Shown: piece by piece, positions 16,862-25,566 of the stretch
Layout of the letters: every line of letters starts with the position of its first letter
How positions within the stretch are numbered: position 1 is the first letter of the stretch
NCBI RefSeq assembly: GCF_965216415.1
Contig: NZ_CBDCFU010000002.1
DNA: 64,000 nt
Strand: one strand, 5' to 3'
Origin: Marivita sp003149565
GTDB lineage: Bacteria; Pseudomonadota; Alphaproteobacteria; Rhodobacterales; Rhodobacteraceae
Made by a program: the position numbers and the translations under genes
Notes under the pieces: model-generated
What the model was told of the DNA's origin: nothing
The model's database searches: none
The model's input: the letters and a program-made list of their open reading frames with translations, nothing else

Positions 16862-18832
16862 ATGAAAGATCAATCCACCACCGAAAGCCCTGCCGTGTAC
16901 CCGCCATCGTCTGAGGTGGTTTCTGGCGCGCATGTTGATGCGGCGCGGTATGAGGAGATGTATGCGCGGTCTGTGTCTGATCCCGACGGGTTCTGGGCGG
17001 AGCAGGCGCAACGTCTGGACTGGATGAAGGCGCCGAGCCAGGTGAAGGATGTCGACTTCACGCTTGGCCAGGTCAAGATCAACTGGTTTGCCGACGGCAC
17101 GCTGAACGTGGCGGCGAACTGTATCGACCGGCATCTGGAGACCCGCGGCGACCAGACCGCGATCATTTTCGAGCCCGATGATCCCAACGAGCCCGCCAAG
17201 CACATCACCTATAAAGACCTGCATGGCAGCGTCTGCCGGATGGCCAACATCCTCGAGAGCCTGGGTGTGCGCAAAGGCGACCGCGTGGTGATCTATCTGC
17301 CGATGATCCCCGAAGCCGCCTATGCCATGCTGGCCTGCGCGCGCATCGGCGCGATCCATTCCATCGTCTTTGCCGGCTTCTCGCCCGACGCGCTGGCCGC
17401 GCGCATCAACGGCTCGGACGCCAAGGTGGTGATCACCGCCGACGAGGCCCCGCGCGGTGGCCGCAAGACGCCGCTCAAGTCCAATGCCGATGCAGCCCTT
17501 CTGCACTGCAAGGACAGCGTGAAATGCCTGGTCGTCAAGCGCACCGGTGGGCAGACCACCTGGATCGACGGCCGTGACTACGACTATAATGAAATGGCGT
17601 TGGAGGCCTCTGACGTCAGCCAGCCTGCCGAAATGAATGCCGAAGACCCCCTTTTCATTCTCTACACATCGGGCTCGACCGGGCAGCCCAAGGGGGTTGT
17701 GCACTCAACTGGTGGATATTTGGTTTACGCCGCCCTGACGCATGAAATTACCTTCGATTATCATGAAGGCGACGTTTACTGGTGTACCGCCGATGTGGGC
17801 TGGGTCACCGGGCATTCCTACATTGTTTACGGGCCTTTGGCGAACGGCGCGACGACGCTGATGTTCGAAGGGGTGCCGACCTACCCCGATGCGAGCCGCT
17901 TCTGGCAGGTCTGCGAGAAACACTCGGTTAACCAGTTCTACACCGCGCCCACGGCCATTCGCGCCTTGATGGGTCAGGGTAACGAGTTCGTAACGAAATG
18001 CGATCTATCCTCGCTGCGCATCCTCGGCACGGTGGGCGAACCGATCAACCCCGAGGCGTGGAACTGGTACAACGACGTGGTGGGCGGGGGCCGCTGCCCG
18101 ATCGTCGACACATGGTGGCAAACGGAAACCGGCGGGCACCTGCTCACCCCGCTGCCGGGCGCACACGCGACCAAGCCGGGCGCGGCGATGAAGCCGTTCT
18201 TCGGGGTGCAGCCGGTTGTGCTCGACCCGCAATCGGGTGAGGAAATCCATGCCAGCCCCACCGAGGGCGTGCTGGCGATCAAGGACAGCTGGCCGGGCCA
18301 GATGCGCACCGTCTGGGGCGATCACGAGCGGTTCGAGAAGACCTACTTCTCGGACTACAAGGGCTATTACTTCTCGGGCGACGGCTGCCGCCGCGACGCC
18401 GATGGCGACTACTGGATCACCGGGCGCGTGGACGATGTGATCAACGTGTCGGGCCACCGGATGGGCACCGCCGAGGTGGAATCGGCGCTGGTGGCGCATG
18501 CCAAGGTGGCCGAGGCTGCCGTGGTGGGCTACCCGCACGACATAAAGGGCCAGGGCATCTATTGCTATGTGACCCTGATGAACGGCGTGGAGCCTTCGGA
18601 CGAGCTGATGAAGGAGCTGCGCAGCTGGGTCCGCACCGAAATCGGCCCGATCGCATCGCCCGACCTCATCCAGTGGGCCCCCGGCCTGCCGAAAACCCGC
18701 TCGGGCAAAATCATGCGCCGCATCCTGCGCAAGATCGCCGAAAACGACTATGGCGCCCTCGGCGACACCTCAACCCTCGCCGACCCATCCGTCGTCGATG
18801 ATCTTATCGAAAACCGGATGAACCGGGGGTAA
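16862..18832 (+). CDS. acs: Acetyl-CoA synthetase (AMP-forming)
   Basis: A 656-residue ANL enzyme of the usual Acs length. It makes acetyl-CoA from acetate, ATP and CoA via acetyl-AMP, releasing AMP and pyrophosphate. The P-loop YTSGSTGQPKGVVHSTGGY is near residue 268, then come GEPINPEAW, DTWWQTETGG near 418 and GRVDDVINVSGHR near 525. The C-terminal acetylation-site motif PKTRSGKIMRRIL, whose Lys is the Pat target in relatives, is near 615. A GAGGGAG site precedes the ATG. Its stop overlaps the adenylate kinase start (TAATG), and the acetate symporter genes follow, so uptake and activation are one unit. Confidence 0.95.
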   Translation: MKDQSTTESPAVYPPSSEVVSGAHVDAARYEEMYARSVSDPDGFWAEQAQRLDWMKAPSQVKDVDFTLGQVKINWFADGTLNVAANCIDRHLETRGDQTAIIFEPDDPNEPAKHITYKDLHGSVCRMANILESLGVRKGDRVVIYLPMIPEAAYAMLACARIGAIHSIVFAGFSPDALAARINGSDAKVVITADEAPRGGRKTPLKSNADAALLHCKDSVKCLVVKRTGGQTTWIDGRDYDYNEMALEASDVSQPAEMNAEDPLFILYTSGSTGQPKGVVHSTGGYLVYAALTHEITFDYHEGDVYWCTADVGWVTGHSYIVYGPLANGATTLMFEGVPTYPDASRFWQVCEKHSVNQFYTAPTAIRALMGQGNEFVTKCDLSSLRILGTVGEPINPEAWNWYNDVVGGGRCPIVDTWWQTETGGHLLTPLPGAHATKPGAAMKPFFGVQPVVLDPQSGEEIHASPTEGVLAIKDSWPGQMRTVWGDHERFEKTYFSDYKGYYFSGDGCRRDADGDYWITGRVDDVINVSGHRMGTAEVESALVAHAKVAEAAVVGYPHDIKGQGIYCYVTLMNGVEPSDELMKELRSWVRTEIGPIASPDLIQWAPGLPKTRSGKIMRRILRKIAENDYGALGDTSTLADPSVVDDLIENRMNRG

Positions 18833-19524
18833 TGGTGATGGACGGAAGCAAAACGCCGACAACCGCCCCGGTCCTGATCCTGCTTGGCCCTCCGGGCGCT
18901 GGCAAGGGCACGCAGGCGCGCATGCTGGAAGACCAGTTTGGCCTTGTCCAACTGAGCACCGGTGACTTGCTGCGCGCAGCCGTGGCTGCAGGCACCGAAG
19001 CAGGCAAACAAGCGAAAGCCGTGATGGACGCGGGCGAGCTGGTGAGCGATGATATCGTGATCGCAATCCTGCGCGACCGTCTGACGGATGCCGACTGTGG
19101 CAAAGGCGTGATCCTTGATGGGTTCCCGCGCACCACGGTACAGGCCGAGGCGCTGGACCTGCTGTTGGCCGAAAGCGGCCAGAAAATTGATGCCGCGGTC
19201 AGCCTCGACGTGGATGATGCCGCGATGGTCGAGCGGATTTCCGGCCGCTTCACCTGCGGCGGCTGCGGCGAAGGCTACCACGACACGTTCAAGGCGCCTG
19301 CCGAGGCAGGCATCTGCAACAAATGTGGCGGCACGGATTTCAAACGGCGCGCCGACGACAACGCCGAAACCGTTGCCGCACGCCTTGACGCATATCATGC
19401 CCAAACAGCCCCGCTTATCGCATTTTACGACGCGCAGGGTGCGCTTGCCCGAGTGGATGCGATGGGAGCTATTGACGACATTGCCAGTAAACTTGGCGAC
19501 ATCGTCCGACGCGCCACCGCCTGA
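18832..19524 (+). CDS. adk: Adenylate kinase with zinc-binding LID
   Basis: A 230-residue long-type adenylate kinase. It has the Walker A GPPGAGKGTQA near residue 23, the NMP-binding region STGDLLRAAV, the GFPRT motif, and a LID with four cysteines, CGGCGEGYH and CNKCGG, as in zinc-type enzymes. It interconverts AMP + ATP and 2 ADP. Overlap with acs (TAATG) makes sense because Acs generates AMP; this copy probably removes it during acetate growth and may be additional to a housekeeping adk beside ribosomal genes. An ATG at 18838 is an alternative start. Reading as a second copy is inferred. Confidence 0.9.
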   Translation: MVMDGSKTPTTAPVLILLGPPGAGKGTQARMLEDQFGLVQLSTGDLLRAAVAAGTEAGKQAKAVMDAGELVSDDIVIAILRDRLTDADCGKGVILDGFPRTTVQAEALDLLLAESGQKIDAAVSLDVDDAAMVERISGRFTCGGCGEGYHDTFKAPAEAGICNKCGGTDFKRRADDNAETVAARLDAYHAQTAPLIAFYDAQGALARVDAMGAIDDIASKLGDIVRRATA

Positions 19525-19570
19525 GCGGTGGCCACACGCGGCCCGTGTGCCGCGCCAAAACGGAGACGTT

Positions 19571-19586
19571 CCCCGCTTTTCCGGGG
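19571..19586 (+). promoter_or_regulatory. Small hairpin in the adk/DUF4212 spacer
   Basis: CCCCG at 19571-19575 pairs with CGGGG at 19582-19586 around a CTTTTC loop. With a 93-base gap this is the only real break in the acs-actP unit. It could stabilise mRNA ends or separate expression of the enzymes from the symporter. Confidence 0.35.
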
Positions 19587-19617
19587 CACGAACAACGAGG
19601 GAAGAGGAGGAGCCGCA

Positions 19618-19905
19618 ATGGCGGACCAAACATCTCAATCAGCGCAGGCTGGCGAAAAGTCCGATGCGGGCTATTGGTCGGCGAATGTGCGCATCATTCT
19701 GGTGAGCCTTGTGATCTGGGCCATCTGTTCTTTCGGATTCGGCATTCTGCTGCGTCCGATGCTGTCGGGTATCCAGGTCGGTGGCACCGATCTTGGCTTC
19801 TGGTTTGCCCAGCAGGGGTCGATCCTCGTCTTTCTGGCGCTGATCTTCTTCTACGCCTGGCGCATGAACAAGCTCGACCGTGAATACGGCGTCGAGGAGG
19901 AATAA
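19618..19905 (+). CDS. DUF4212 small subunit of acetate symporter
   Basis: A 95-residue membrane protein with two helices, roughly residues 27-47 and 62-82, separated by LRPMLSGIQVGGTDLGFWFAQQG. DUF4212 proteins are encoded immediately before VC_2705-type sodium/solute symporters and are presumed partner subunits. The ATG at 19618 has an excellent AGAGGAGG site; the in-frame upstream extension of 30 codons has no support. The symporter gene follows after 5 bases. Function beyond symporter association is not established in the family. Confidence 0.88.
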   Translation: MADQTSQSAQAGEKSDAGYWSANVRIILVSLVIWAICSFGFGILLRPMLSGIQVGGTDLGFWFAQQGSILVFLALIFFYAWRMNKLDREYGVEEE

Positions 19906-19910
19906 GAGCC

Positions 19911-21692
19911 ATGGATCAGTTTACCATCAACCTGCTCTTTGTGGGCGCGTCCTTTGCGCTTTACATCGGAATCGCGATCTGGGCCCGTGCCGGGTCCACA
20001 TCGGAATTCTACGCCGCCGGGCGCGGCGTTCACCCGGTCACCAACGGTATGGCGACCGCTGCGGACTGGATGTCGGCGGCGTCGTTCATCTCGATGGCGG
20101 GCCTCATCGCCTTTACCGGCTACGACAACTCGACCTTCCTGATGGGCTGGACGGGTGGCTATGTGCTTTTGGCGCTGCTGCTGGCCCCCTACCTGCGGAA
20201 GTTCGGCAAGTTCACCGTGTCCGAGTTCATCGGTGACCGCTTCTACAGCCCGACAGCGCGCGTCGTCGCGGTGATCGCGCTTCTGGTGGCCTCGCTCACC
20301 TACGTGATCGGCCAGATGACCGGCGTTGGCGTGGCCTTCGGCCGTTTCCTTGAGGTCAGCAACACGGCGGGTCTTCTGATCGGCGCCTGTGTGGTCTTCG
20401 CCTATGCGGTGTTCGGCGGCATGAAGGGTGTGACTTACACCCAGGTGGCGCAGTACGTCGTTCTGATCATGGCTTACACGATCCCGGCGATTTTCATCTC
20501 GCTGCAGCTGACCGGCAACCCGGTTCCGGCGCTGGGTCTCTTCGGTGAACACCAGGCCAGTGGCGAGCCGCTGCTGCAGAAGCTCGATCAGATCGTGGCC
20601 GAGCTTGGCTTCAACGAGTACACGGCGCATCACGGCGACACCTTCAACATGGTGCTTTTCACCCTGTCGCTGATGATCGGTACTGCGGGTCTGCCGCACG
20701 TGATCATGCGTTTCTTCACCGTGCCGCGCGTGGCTGACGCCCGATGGTCCGCTGGCTGGGCGCTTGTCTTCATCGCACTGCTTTACCTCACGGCTCCGGC
20801 TGTGGGTGCGATGGCGCGGCTCAACATCACCGAGATGTTCTGGCCGAACGGCACCGATGCGCAGGCCGTGTCGATCGAGCAGATCGAATCCGATCCGGCC
20901 TATGACTGGATGGCAACGTGGCAGCAAACCGGCCTTCTGGGCTGGGAAGACAAGAACGGCGACGGCCGCATCCAGTACTACAACGACGCAAGCCCCGACA
21001 TGCAGGAACGTGCCGCAGAAGAAGGTTGGGCCGGCAACGAGCTGACCAACTTCAACCGCGACATTCTCGTTCTGGCGAACCCGGAAATTGCAAACCTGCC
21101 GGGCTGGGTGATCGGTCTGGTGGCTGCGGGTGGTCTGGCGGCTGCTCTGTCGACCGCTGCGGGTCTGCTTCTGGCGATCTCGTCTGCGGTGTCCCACGAC
21201 CTGATGAAGGGTCAGCTGACCCCGAACATCTCGGAAAAGGGCGAGCTTCTGTCCGCACGGATCGCTATGGCTGTCGCCATCGCTGTGGCCACCTATTTGG
21301 GCCTCAATCCTCCGGGCTTTGCGGCGCAAACCGTGGCTCTGGCCTTTGGTCTGGCAGCGGCGTCGATCTTCCCGGCACTCATGATGGGCATCTTTACCAA
21401 GGTGAACAACAAGGGTGCGGTTGCGGGCATGCTCGCAGGTCTGATCGTCACGGTGATCTACATCTTCCTGCACAAGGGCTGGTTCTTCATCCCTGACACC
21501 AACAGCTTTACCGACGCCGATCCGCTTCTGGGCACGATCAAGTCGACCAGCTTTGGCGCTGTCGGTGCGGCGATCAACTTTGCCGTGGCCTTCACCGTGT
21601 CGAAGATGACCGCCGCGATCCCGCAAGAGATCGAGGAACTGGTCGAAAGCGTTCGCATCCCCCGTGGTGCAGGCGCGGCTCAGGACCACTAA
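19911..21692 (+). CDS. actP: Sodium/solute symporter, acetate type (VC_2705 subfamily)
   Basis: A 593-residue, about 13-helix SSS-family transporter that imports short monocarboxylates with Na+ or H+. Family landmarks are FYAAGRGVHPVTNGMATAADWMSAASF near residue 35, YGGMKGVTYTQVAQY-like GGMKGVTYTQV near 165 and GLAAALSTAAGLLLAISSAVSHD near 412. A hydrophilic insert of about 70 residues (roughly 305-380) with EDKNGDGRIQYYNDAS resembles a calcium-binding loop and is typical of the VC_2705 branch. It is coupled to the DUF4212 gene and followed by a strong terminator. Acetate as substrate is inferred from the acs-adk neighbours. Confidence 0.9.
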   Translation: MDQFTINLLFVGASFALYIGIAIWARAGSTSEFYAAGRGVHPVTNGMATAADWMSAASFISMAGLIAFTGYDNSTFLMGWTGGYVLLALLLAPYLRKFGKFTVSEFIGDRFYSPTARVVAVIALLVASLTYVIGQMTGVGVAFGRFLEVSNTAGLLIGACVVFAYAVFGGMKGVTYTQVAQYVVLIMAYTIPAIFISLQLTGNPVPALGLFGEHQASGEPLLQKLDQIVAELGFNEYTAHHGDTFNMVLFTLSLMIGTAGLPHVIMRFFTVPRVADARWSAGWALVFIALLYLTAPAVGAMARLNITEMFWPNGTDAQAVSIEQIESDPAYDWMATWQQTGLLGWEDKNGDGRIQYYNDASPDMQERAAEEGWAGNELTNFNRDILVLANPEIANLPGWVIGLVAAGGLAAALSTAAGLLLAISSAVSHDLMKGQLTPNISEKGELLSARIAMAVAIAVATYLGLNPPGFAAQTVALAFGLAAASIFPALMMGIFTKVNNKGAVAGMLAGLIVTVIYIFLHKGWFFIPDTNSFTDADPLLGTIKSTSFGAVGAAINFAVAFTVSKMTAAIPQEIEELVESVRIPRGAGAAQDH

Positions 21693-21738
21693 GCCAACAG
21701 GACGCGTCACCCTGCGGGGTGGCGCCCCCTGACAACAC

Positions 21739-21776
21739 GGTCCCGCGCCGGTATTCCGGGGCGGGACCTTTTTTTT
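21739..21776 (+). terminator. Rho-independent terminator after actP
   Basis: GGTCCCGC at 21739-21746 pairs with GCGGGACC at 21761-21768, followed by eight T residues to 21776. It is the clearest intrinsic terminator in the window and closes the acs-adk-DUF4212-actP unit before the DUF294 gene. Confidence 0.9.
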
Positions 21777-21793
21777 CGACAACAGGCTTTTCG

Positions 21794-23617
21794 ATGACCC
21801 TGAACACCCCTGCCCTTGTGCAATTCCTGTCTGCGATCCATCCCTACGACTCGATTGAACCGACCGTTCTGCAAAAGCTGACCGCCGCGTTTGAGGTTCG
21901 GCATGTGACTGCAGGCAGTGAAATTTACGCGCTTGAGGCACCGCTTGACGGGTTGTTCGTGGTTTACGAGGGCGATGTTGAAATCCGCGATGAACATGGT
22001 GTGTCGATTTCCTTGCTTGGTCCGCGCAATTCTTTTGGTGAACGCGGACTTCTGCGTGACGGCGCCAGCCTGACCTCGGCGCGCGCGGTGTCGGATGCGA
22101 CCGTTCTGGTACTTCCGGCAGAACGATTTCATCAGGCTATGAATGAAGACCCCGCCTTTCGGCGGTTCTTTAATCGCAGCCGAGTAGAAAGGCCGAAAAC
22201 CGCAAGCCTTGCGACAACCCGGGTTGAGACCCTGATGGCGCGCGCCCCACTGACCTGCACGCCCCAGACCGATGTCCAAGTCGCCGCGCGCCTGATGCGC
22301 GAGGCCCGGGTGTCATCCATCTGTGTGGCGGATGACGATGCGCTCAAAGGCATTGCAACGATCCGTGACCTCTCAGGCAAGGTCGTCGGTGACGGACTGC
22401 CGTTCGACACGCCAATCGCCCAGATCATGACGGCCGACCCCGTCACCCTGCCGCCGTCGGCCATCGGGTCGGACGTCCTGCATTTGATGATGGAGCGACG
22501 CATCGGGCATATCCCTGTGTGCCAGGCAGGCAGGCTCGTGGGTATTGTTACACAGACCGACCTGACCCGGTTTCAGGCCGTCAGCTCGGCAGAGCTTGTC
22601 TCAGAGATCGCTCATTCCGACAGCGCCCAAGAGATGGCTCAGGTCACCAAACGCATCCCGCAATTGCTCGCGCAGCTTGTTGCGGGTGGCAACCGGCACG
22701 AAGTCATTACCCGGCTGATCACTGATGTGGCCGACACCGCGACGCGCCGATTGCTCGCTTTGGCCGAAGCCAAACTGGGACCGGCCCCGGTGCCCTACCT
22801 GTGGCTCGCCTGCGGATCTCAGGGGCGGCAGGAACAGACGGGCGTGAGCGATCAGGACAATTGCCTGTTTCTGGACGACAGCGTGACCGACGCCGAAATG
22901 CCCTATTTCGAAGCGCTGGCGCGGTTTGTCTGCGATGGGCTTAACGCCTGCGGTTACGTTTATTGCCCCGGTGACATGATGGCGACCAATCCGCGTTGGC
23001 GGCAGCCGGTGCGCGTCTGGCGCGACTATTTCGCGGGCTGGATCAAGACCCCGTCACCCGAGGCACAAATGCTGGCAAGCGTCATGTTCGACCTGCGCCC
23101 CATCGGGGGCACGACGCGGCTTTTCGAGGACCTTCAGACAGAGACTTTGAAGAAAGCCTCGGCCAATTCGATCTTTGTCGCGCATATGGTGTCGAACTCG
23201 CTCAAGCATACACCACCTCTGGGCCTCTTGCGGGGCTTTGCCACGATCCGGTCGGGCGAGCACAAGAACCAGATCGACCTCAAACACAACGGAGTGGTGC
23301 CGGTTGTGGACCTCGGCCGCGTCTATGCGCTCCAGGGCAAGCTGACTGCGGTGAACACCGCCGCCCGGATTGAAGCGGCAATTGCCGCCGGGGTCCTGAG
23401 TGCCTCTGGCGGTCAAGACCTGCGCGACGCGTATGACCTGATTGCGGAAACGCGGTTGGAACATCAGGCCGCGCAAGTCCGCTCTGGTATCATGCCGGAC
23501 AATTTTTTAAGCCCGACGGACCTGTCGGACTTTGAGCGAAGTCATCTTCGGGATGCCTTCGTGGTGATAAAGTCGCTGCAATCCGCAGTTGGGCACGGGC
23601 GCGGGATGCTGAGCTGA
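21794..23617 (+). CDS. cNMP-binding/CBS/DUF294 putative nucleotidyltransferase
   Basis: A 607-residue multidomain protein. Residues 1-125 form a cyclic-nucleotide-binding beta barrel (GDVEIRDEHG, FGERGLLRDGA). Residues 150-270 are a CBS pair (IKG-type repeats ending QIMTADPVTLPP and RRIGHIPVCQAGRLVGIVTQTDL). Residues 330-430 are a DUF294 nucleotidyltransferase-like domain with ACGSQGRQEQTGVSDQDN carrying the G-S and D-x-D pattern, and the remainder is the DUF294 C-terminal domain. The layout resembles the regulatory halves of GlnD-like proteins. It is found beside DUF4212/ActP symporters in many proteobacteria and may gauge nucleotide energy state. The target is unknown. The start at 21794 follows the actP terminator directly. 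Confidence 0.85.
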   Translation: MTLNTPALVQFLSAIHPYDSIEPTVLQKLTAAFEVRHVTAGSEIYALEAPLDGLFVVYEGDVEIRDEHGVSISLLGPRNSFGERGLLRDGASLTSARAVSDATVLVLPAERFHQAMNEDPAFRRFFNRSRVERPKTASLATTRVETLMARAPLTCTPQTDVQVAARLMREARVSSICVADDDALKGIATIRDLSGKVVGDGLPFDTPIAQIMTADPVTLPPSAIGSDVLHLMMERRIGHIPVCQAGRLVGIVTQTDLTRFQAVSSAELVSEIAHSDSAQEMAQVTKRIPQLLAQLVAGGNRHEVITRLITDVADTATRRLLALAEAKLGPAPVPYLWLACGSQGRQEQTGVSDQDNCLFLDDSVTDAEMPYFEALARFVCDGLNACGYVYCPGDMMATNPRWRQPVRVWRDYFAGWIKTPSPEAQMLASVMFDLRPIGGTTRLFEDLQTETLKKASANSIFVAHMVSNSLKHTPPLGLLRGFATIRSGEHKNQIDLKHNGVVPVVDLGRVYALQGKLTAVNTAARIEAAIAAGVLSASGGQDLRDAYDLIAETRLEHQAAQVRSGIMPDNFLSPTDLSDFERSHLRDAFVVIKSLQSAVGHGRGMLS

Positions 23618-23642
23618 CGCGCATCGTTTGGGAGGACGAGAC

Positions 23643-24143
23643 ATGTTTCTGGAATTGATCGCGGTGATCGTGGCCGGCATTGCCGGGGCCGGAGTGATGA
23701 TGCTGATCTCGCGGATGGCCGGGGGGCGCATCCCGAAATGGATGGTTCCGGTCACTGCGGGGGCTGCGATGCTCGGCACAACAATCAGCAGCGAATACAG
23801 TTGGTTCTCACGCACCGCCGATGCCCTGCCCGAGGGGGTCGAGGTGGTGCAGACAGTCGAGAACACCGCGTTCTACCGACCGTGGACTTACCTTGCGCCC
23901 TATACCGACCGCTTTATTGCGCTTGATACCGGGAATGTTCGCGCGAACACGGAAGATGCCGCGCTGTTCATGGCGGATATCTATTTCTTCCGGCGCTGGG
24001 GCACGGTGCAATCTGTGGAATTGATGGTGAATTGCGACACAGGCCAGCGCGCCGACCCGGCCTTCGGCGATGGCGGCGAACCCGTCTGGCGGGATGCCGG
24101 CGCTGAGGATCCCATTGTCGGCCTTGTCTGCGACAGAGGATAG
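23643..24143 (+). CDS. Conserved membrane-anchored protein of unknown function
   Basis: A 166-residue protein with two N-terminal helices (about 1-22 and 32-50) followed by a soluble domain of about 110 residues with EVVQTVENTAFYRPWTYLAP and a C-terminal Cys near residue 163. I do not recognise a named family. An ATG at 23643 with GGGAGGACGAG fits best. It sits between the DUF294 protein and the membrane exonuclease with short spacers on both sides, so it probably belongs to the same signalling or stress unit. The soluble part most likely faces the periplasm, which is inferred from helix arrangement only. Confidence 0.65.
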   Translation: MFLELIAVIVAGIAGAGVMMLISRMAGGRIPKWMVPVTAGAAMLGTTISSEYSWFSRTADALPEGVEVVQTVENTAFYRPWTYLAPYTDRFIALDTGNVRANTEDAALFMADIYFFRRWGTVQSVELMVNCDTGQRADPAFGDGGEPVWRDAGAEDPIVGLVCDRG

Positions 24144-24147
24144 CGCC

Positions 24148-25566
24148 GTGCTTTCAAAACTCAGCCTGCGGCTCCGCATCTTTCTGTTCTTCTGCCTGCT
24201 CGGATTTGGCGGTCTCGCGTCAGTGGGCTTGGCCCTGTGGTTTGGCTATGCTCGCGCGATGGAGACGACAGTTGCAAATGGTTTTACCTTTGCAGCAATC
24301 CTCGCCGCATTTCTGATCCTTGGGCTGACCGTCGGCATCTGGCTCTTGTTTGACGAAAACGTCGCCAAACCCATTGAGCGCCTTGCCTCGCAAATGCGCA
24401 GCCGCGCACATGCGGGGGTCGAGGGAGACCTGGACACCAACGCGGCCCGCTATCTGGGCGACCTGGCTCCGGCGGCGTCAGCCGTGACCCGGCAGCTGAA
24501 CGATACAGCACTCAGCACAGCGCAGGCTATCGCCAATGAGACCGCCCGCCTGAGCGCTGAAAAAGCCCGGCTGACCGCCCTTTTGACCGAGATCCCGGTG
24601 GCGACGATTCTGGTCAATCCAAACGGTCAGATCGTGCTTTATGACGGACAGGCTGCCGAGGTTCTGGCCCAACTGGGTGTGCCCCGCCTGAACGCGCAGA
24701 TCTCTGAATATTTCGATGCCAAATCCCTTGGCGCGGCCGTGAACAAGCTGGGTCGCACAGGGATGGACGTTGCCTTTACCGCACACTCCCCCGATCGTGC
24801 ACAAAGCTTTGACACCAAGCTGAAGCCAATGGAGGGCGGTGGTTACCTGATGGTGATCGACAGCCAGACACTTGAGATCTCGCCCGATGCTGCCCGTCCG
24901 CTGGTTTATGATTTCGACCTTCTCGACCAACAGCGCGGTGCGGCGGAGATGGATATTCTGGACCGACCGCTCAGGTCTTTGTGTTTCTCGGTGTTCGACA
25001 CCGAAACGACCGGGCTCTTGCCGCACAAGGATGACGTCGTACAGCTTGGCGCGGTGCGGGTGCTGAATGGGCGCATTGTAGAAGGCGAACAGATCAACCA
25101 ACTGGTCGATCCCGGCCGCCCGATCCCACCCGCCTCGAGCAAGGTGCACAAGGTCACCGACGCGATGGTGCGCGGGCAACCGGATATTCGGGCTGTCGGC
25201 AAAAGGTTCCACGACTTTTCGCGCGATGCTGTGATCGTGGCGCATAACGCGCCGTTCGACATGGCGTTTCTGCACCGCCACGCCAAAGACACCGGCGTCA
25301 CGTGGGACCATCCGATCCTTGATACAGTGCTGTTGTCTGCCGTGTTGTTCGGCGCCAGCGAACGCCACACACTGGACGCTCTATGCGCGCGCTTGAACGT
25401 CACGATCCCGACCGAGCTGCGCCACACTGCTCTTGGCGATGCACGCGCGACGGCCGAGGTTTTGGTGAAGATGCTGCCGATGCTTGAGGCACGTGGCCTG
25501 ACGAGCTTTGGTCAGGTGATCGAGGAGACGCGCCGCCATGGCCGCCTCCTCGAAGATCTCAACTGA
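24148..25566 (+). CDS. Membrane-anchored sensor-like DEDDh 3'-5' exonuclease
   Basis: A 472-residue protein starting at GTG 24148. Two N-terminal helices (about 10-32 and 42-63) are followed by a HAMP-like segment VAKPIERLASQMRSR near 72, a coiled coil near 115-145 and a PAS-like region near 150-240. The C-terminal half is a DnaQ-type exonuclease with all DEDDh residues: VFDTETTGL near 289, HNAPFD near 367 and HTALGDARAT near 425. Exonucleases are normally soluble, so this is a receptor-like architecture with a nuclease output. It follows the DUF294 and unknown genes, and its 3' end overlaps convergent tctA by 8 bases. Nuclease substrate and input signal are unknown. Confidence 0.85.
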   Translation: MLSKLSLRLRIFLFFCLLGFGGLASVGLALWFGYARAMETTVANGFTFAAILAAFLILGLTVGIWLLFDENVAKPIERLASQMRSRAHAGVEGDLDTNAARYLGDLAPAASAVTRQLNDTALSTAQAIANETARLSAEKARLTALLTEIPVATILVNPNGQIVLYDGQAAEVLAQLGVPRLNAQISEYFDAKSLGAAVNKLGRTGMDVAFTAHSPDRAQSFDTKLKPMEGGGYLMVIDSQTLEISPDAARPLVYDFDLLDQQRGAAEMDILDRPLRSLCFSVFDTETTGLLPHKDDVVQLGAVRVLNGRIVEGEQINQLVDPGRPIPPASSKVHKVTDAMVRGQPDIRAVGKRFHDFSRDAVIVAHNAPFDMAFLHRHAKDTGVTWDHPILDTVLLSAVLFGASERHTLDALCARLNVTIPTELRHTALGDARATAEVLVKMLPMLEARGLTSFGQVIEETRRHGRLLEDLN

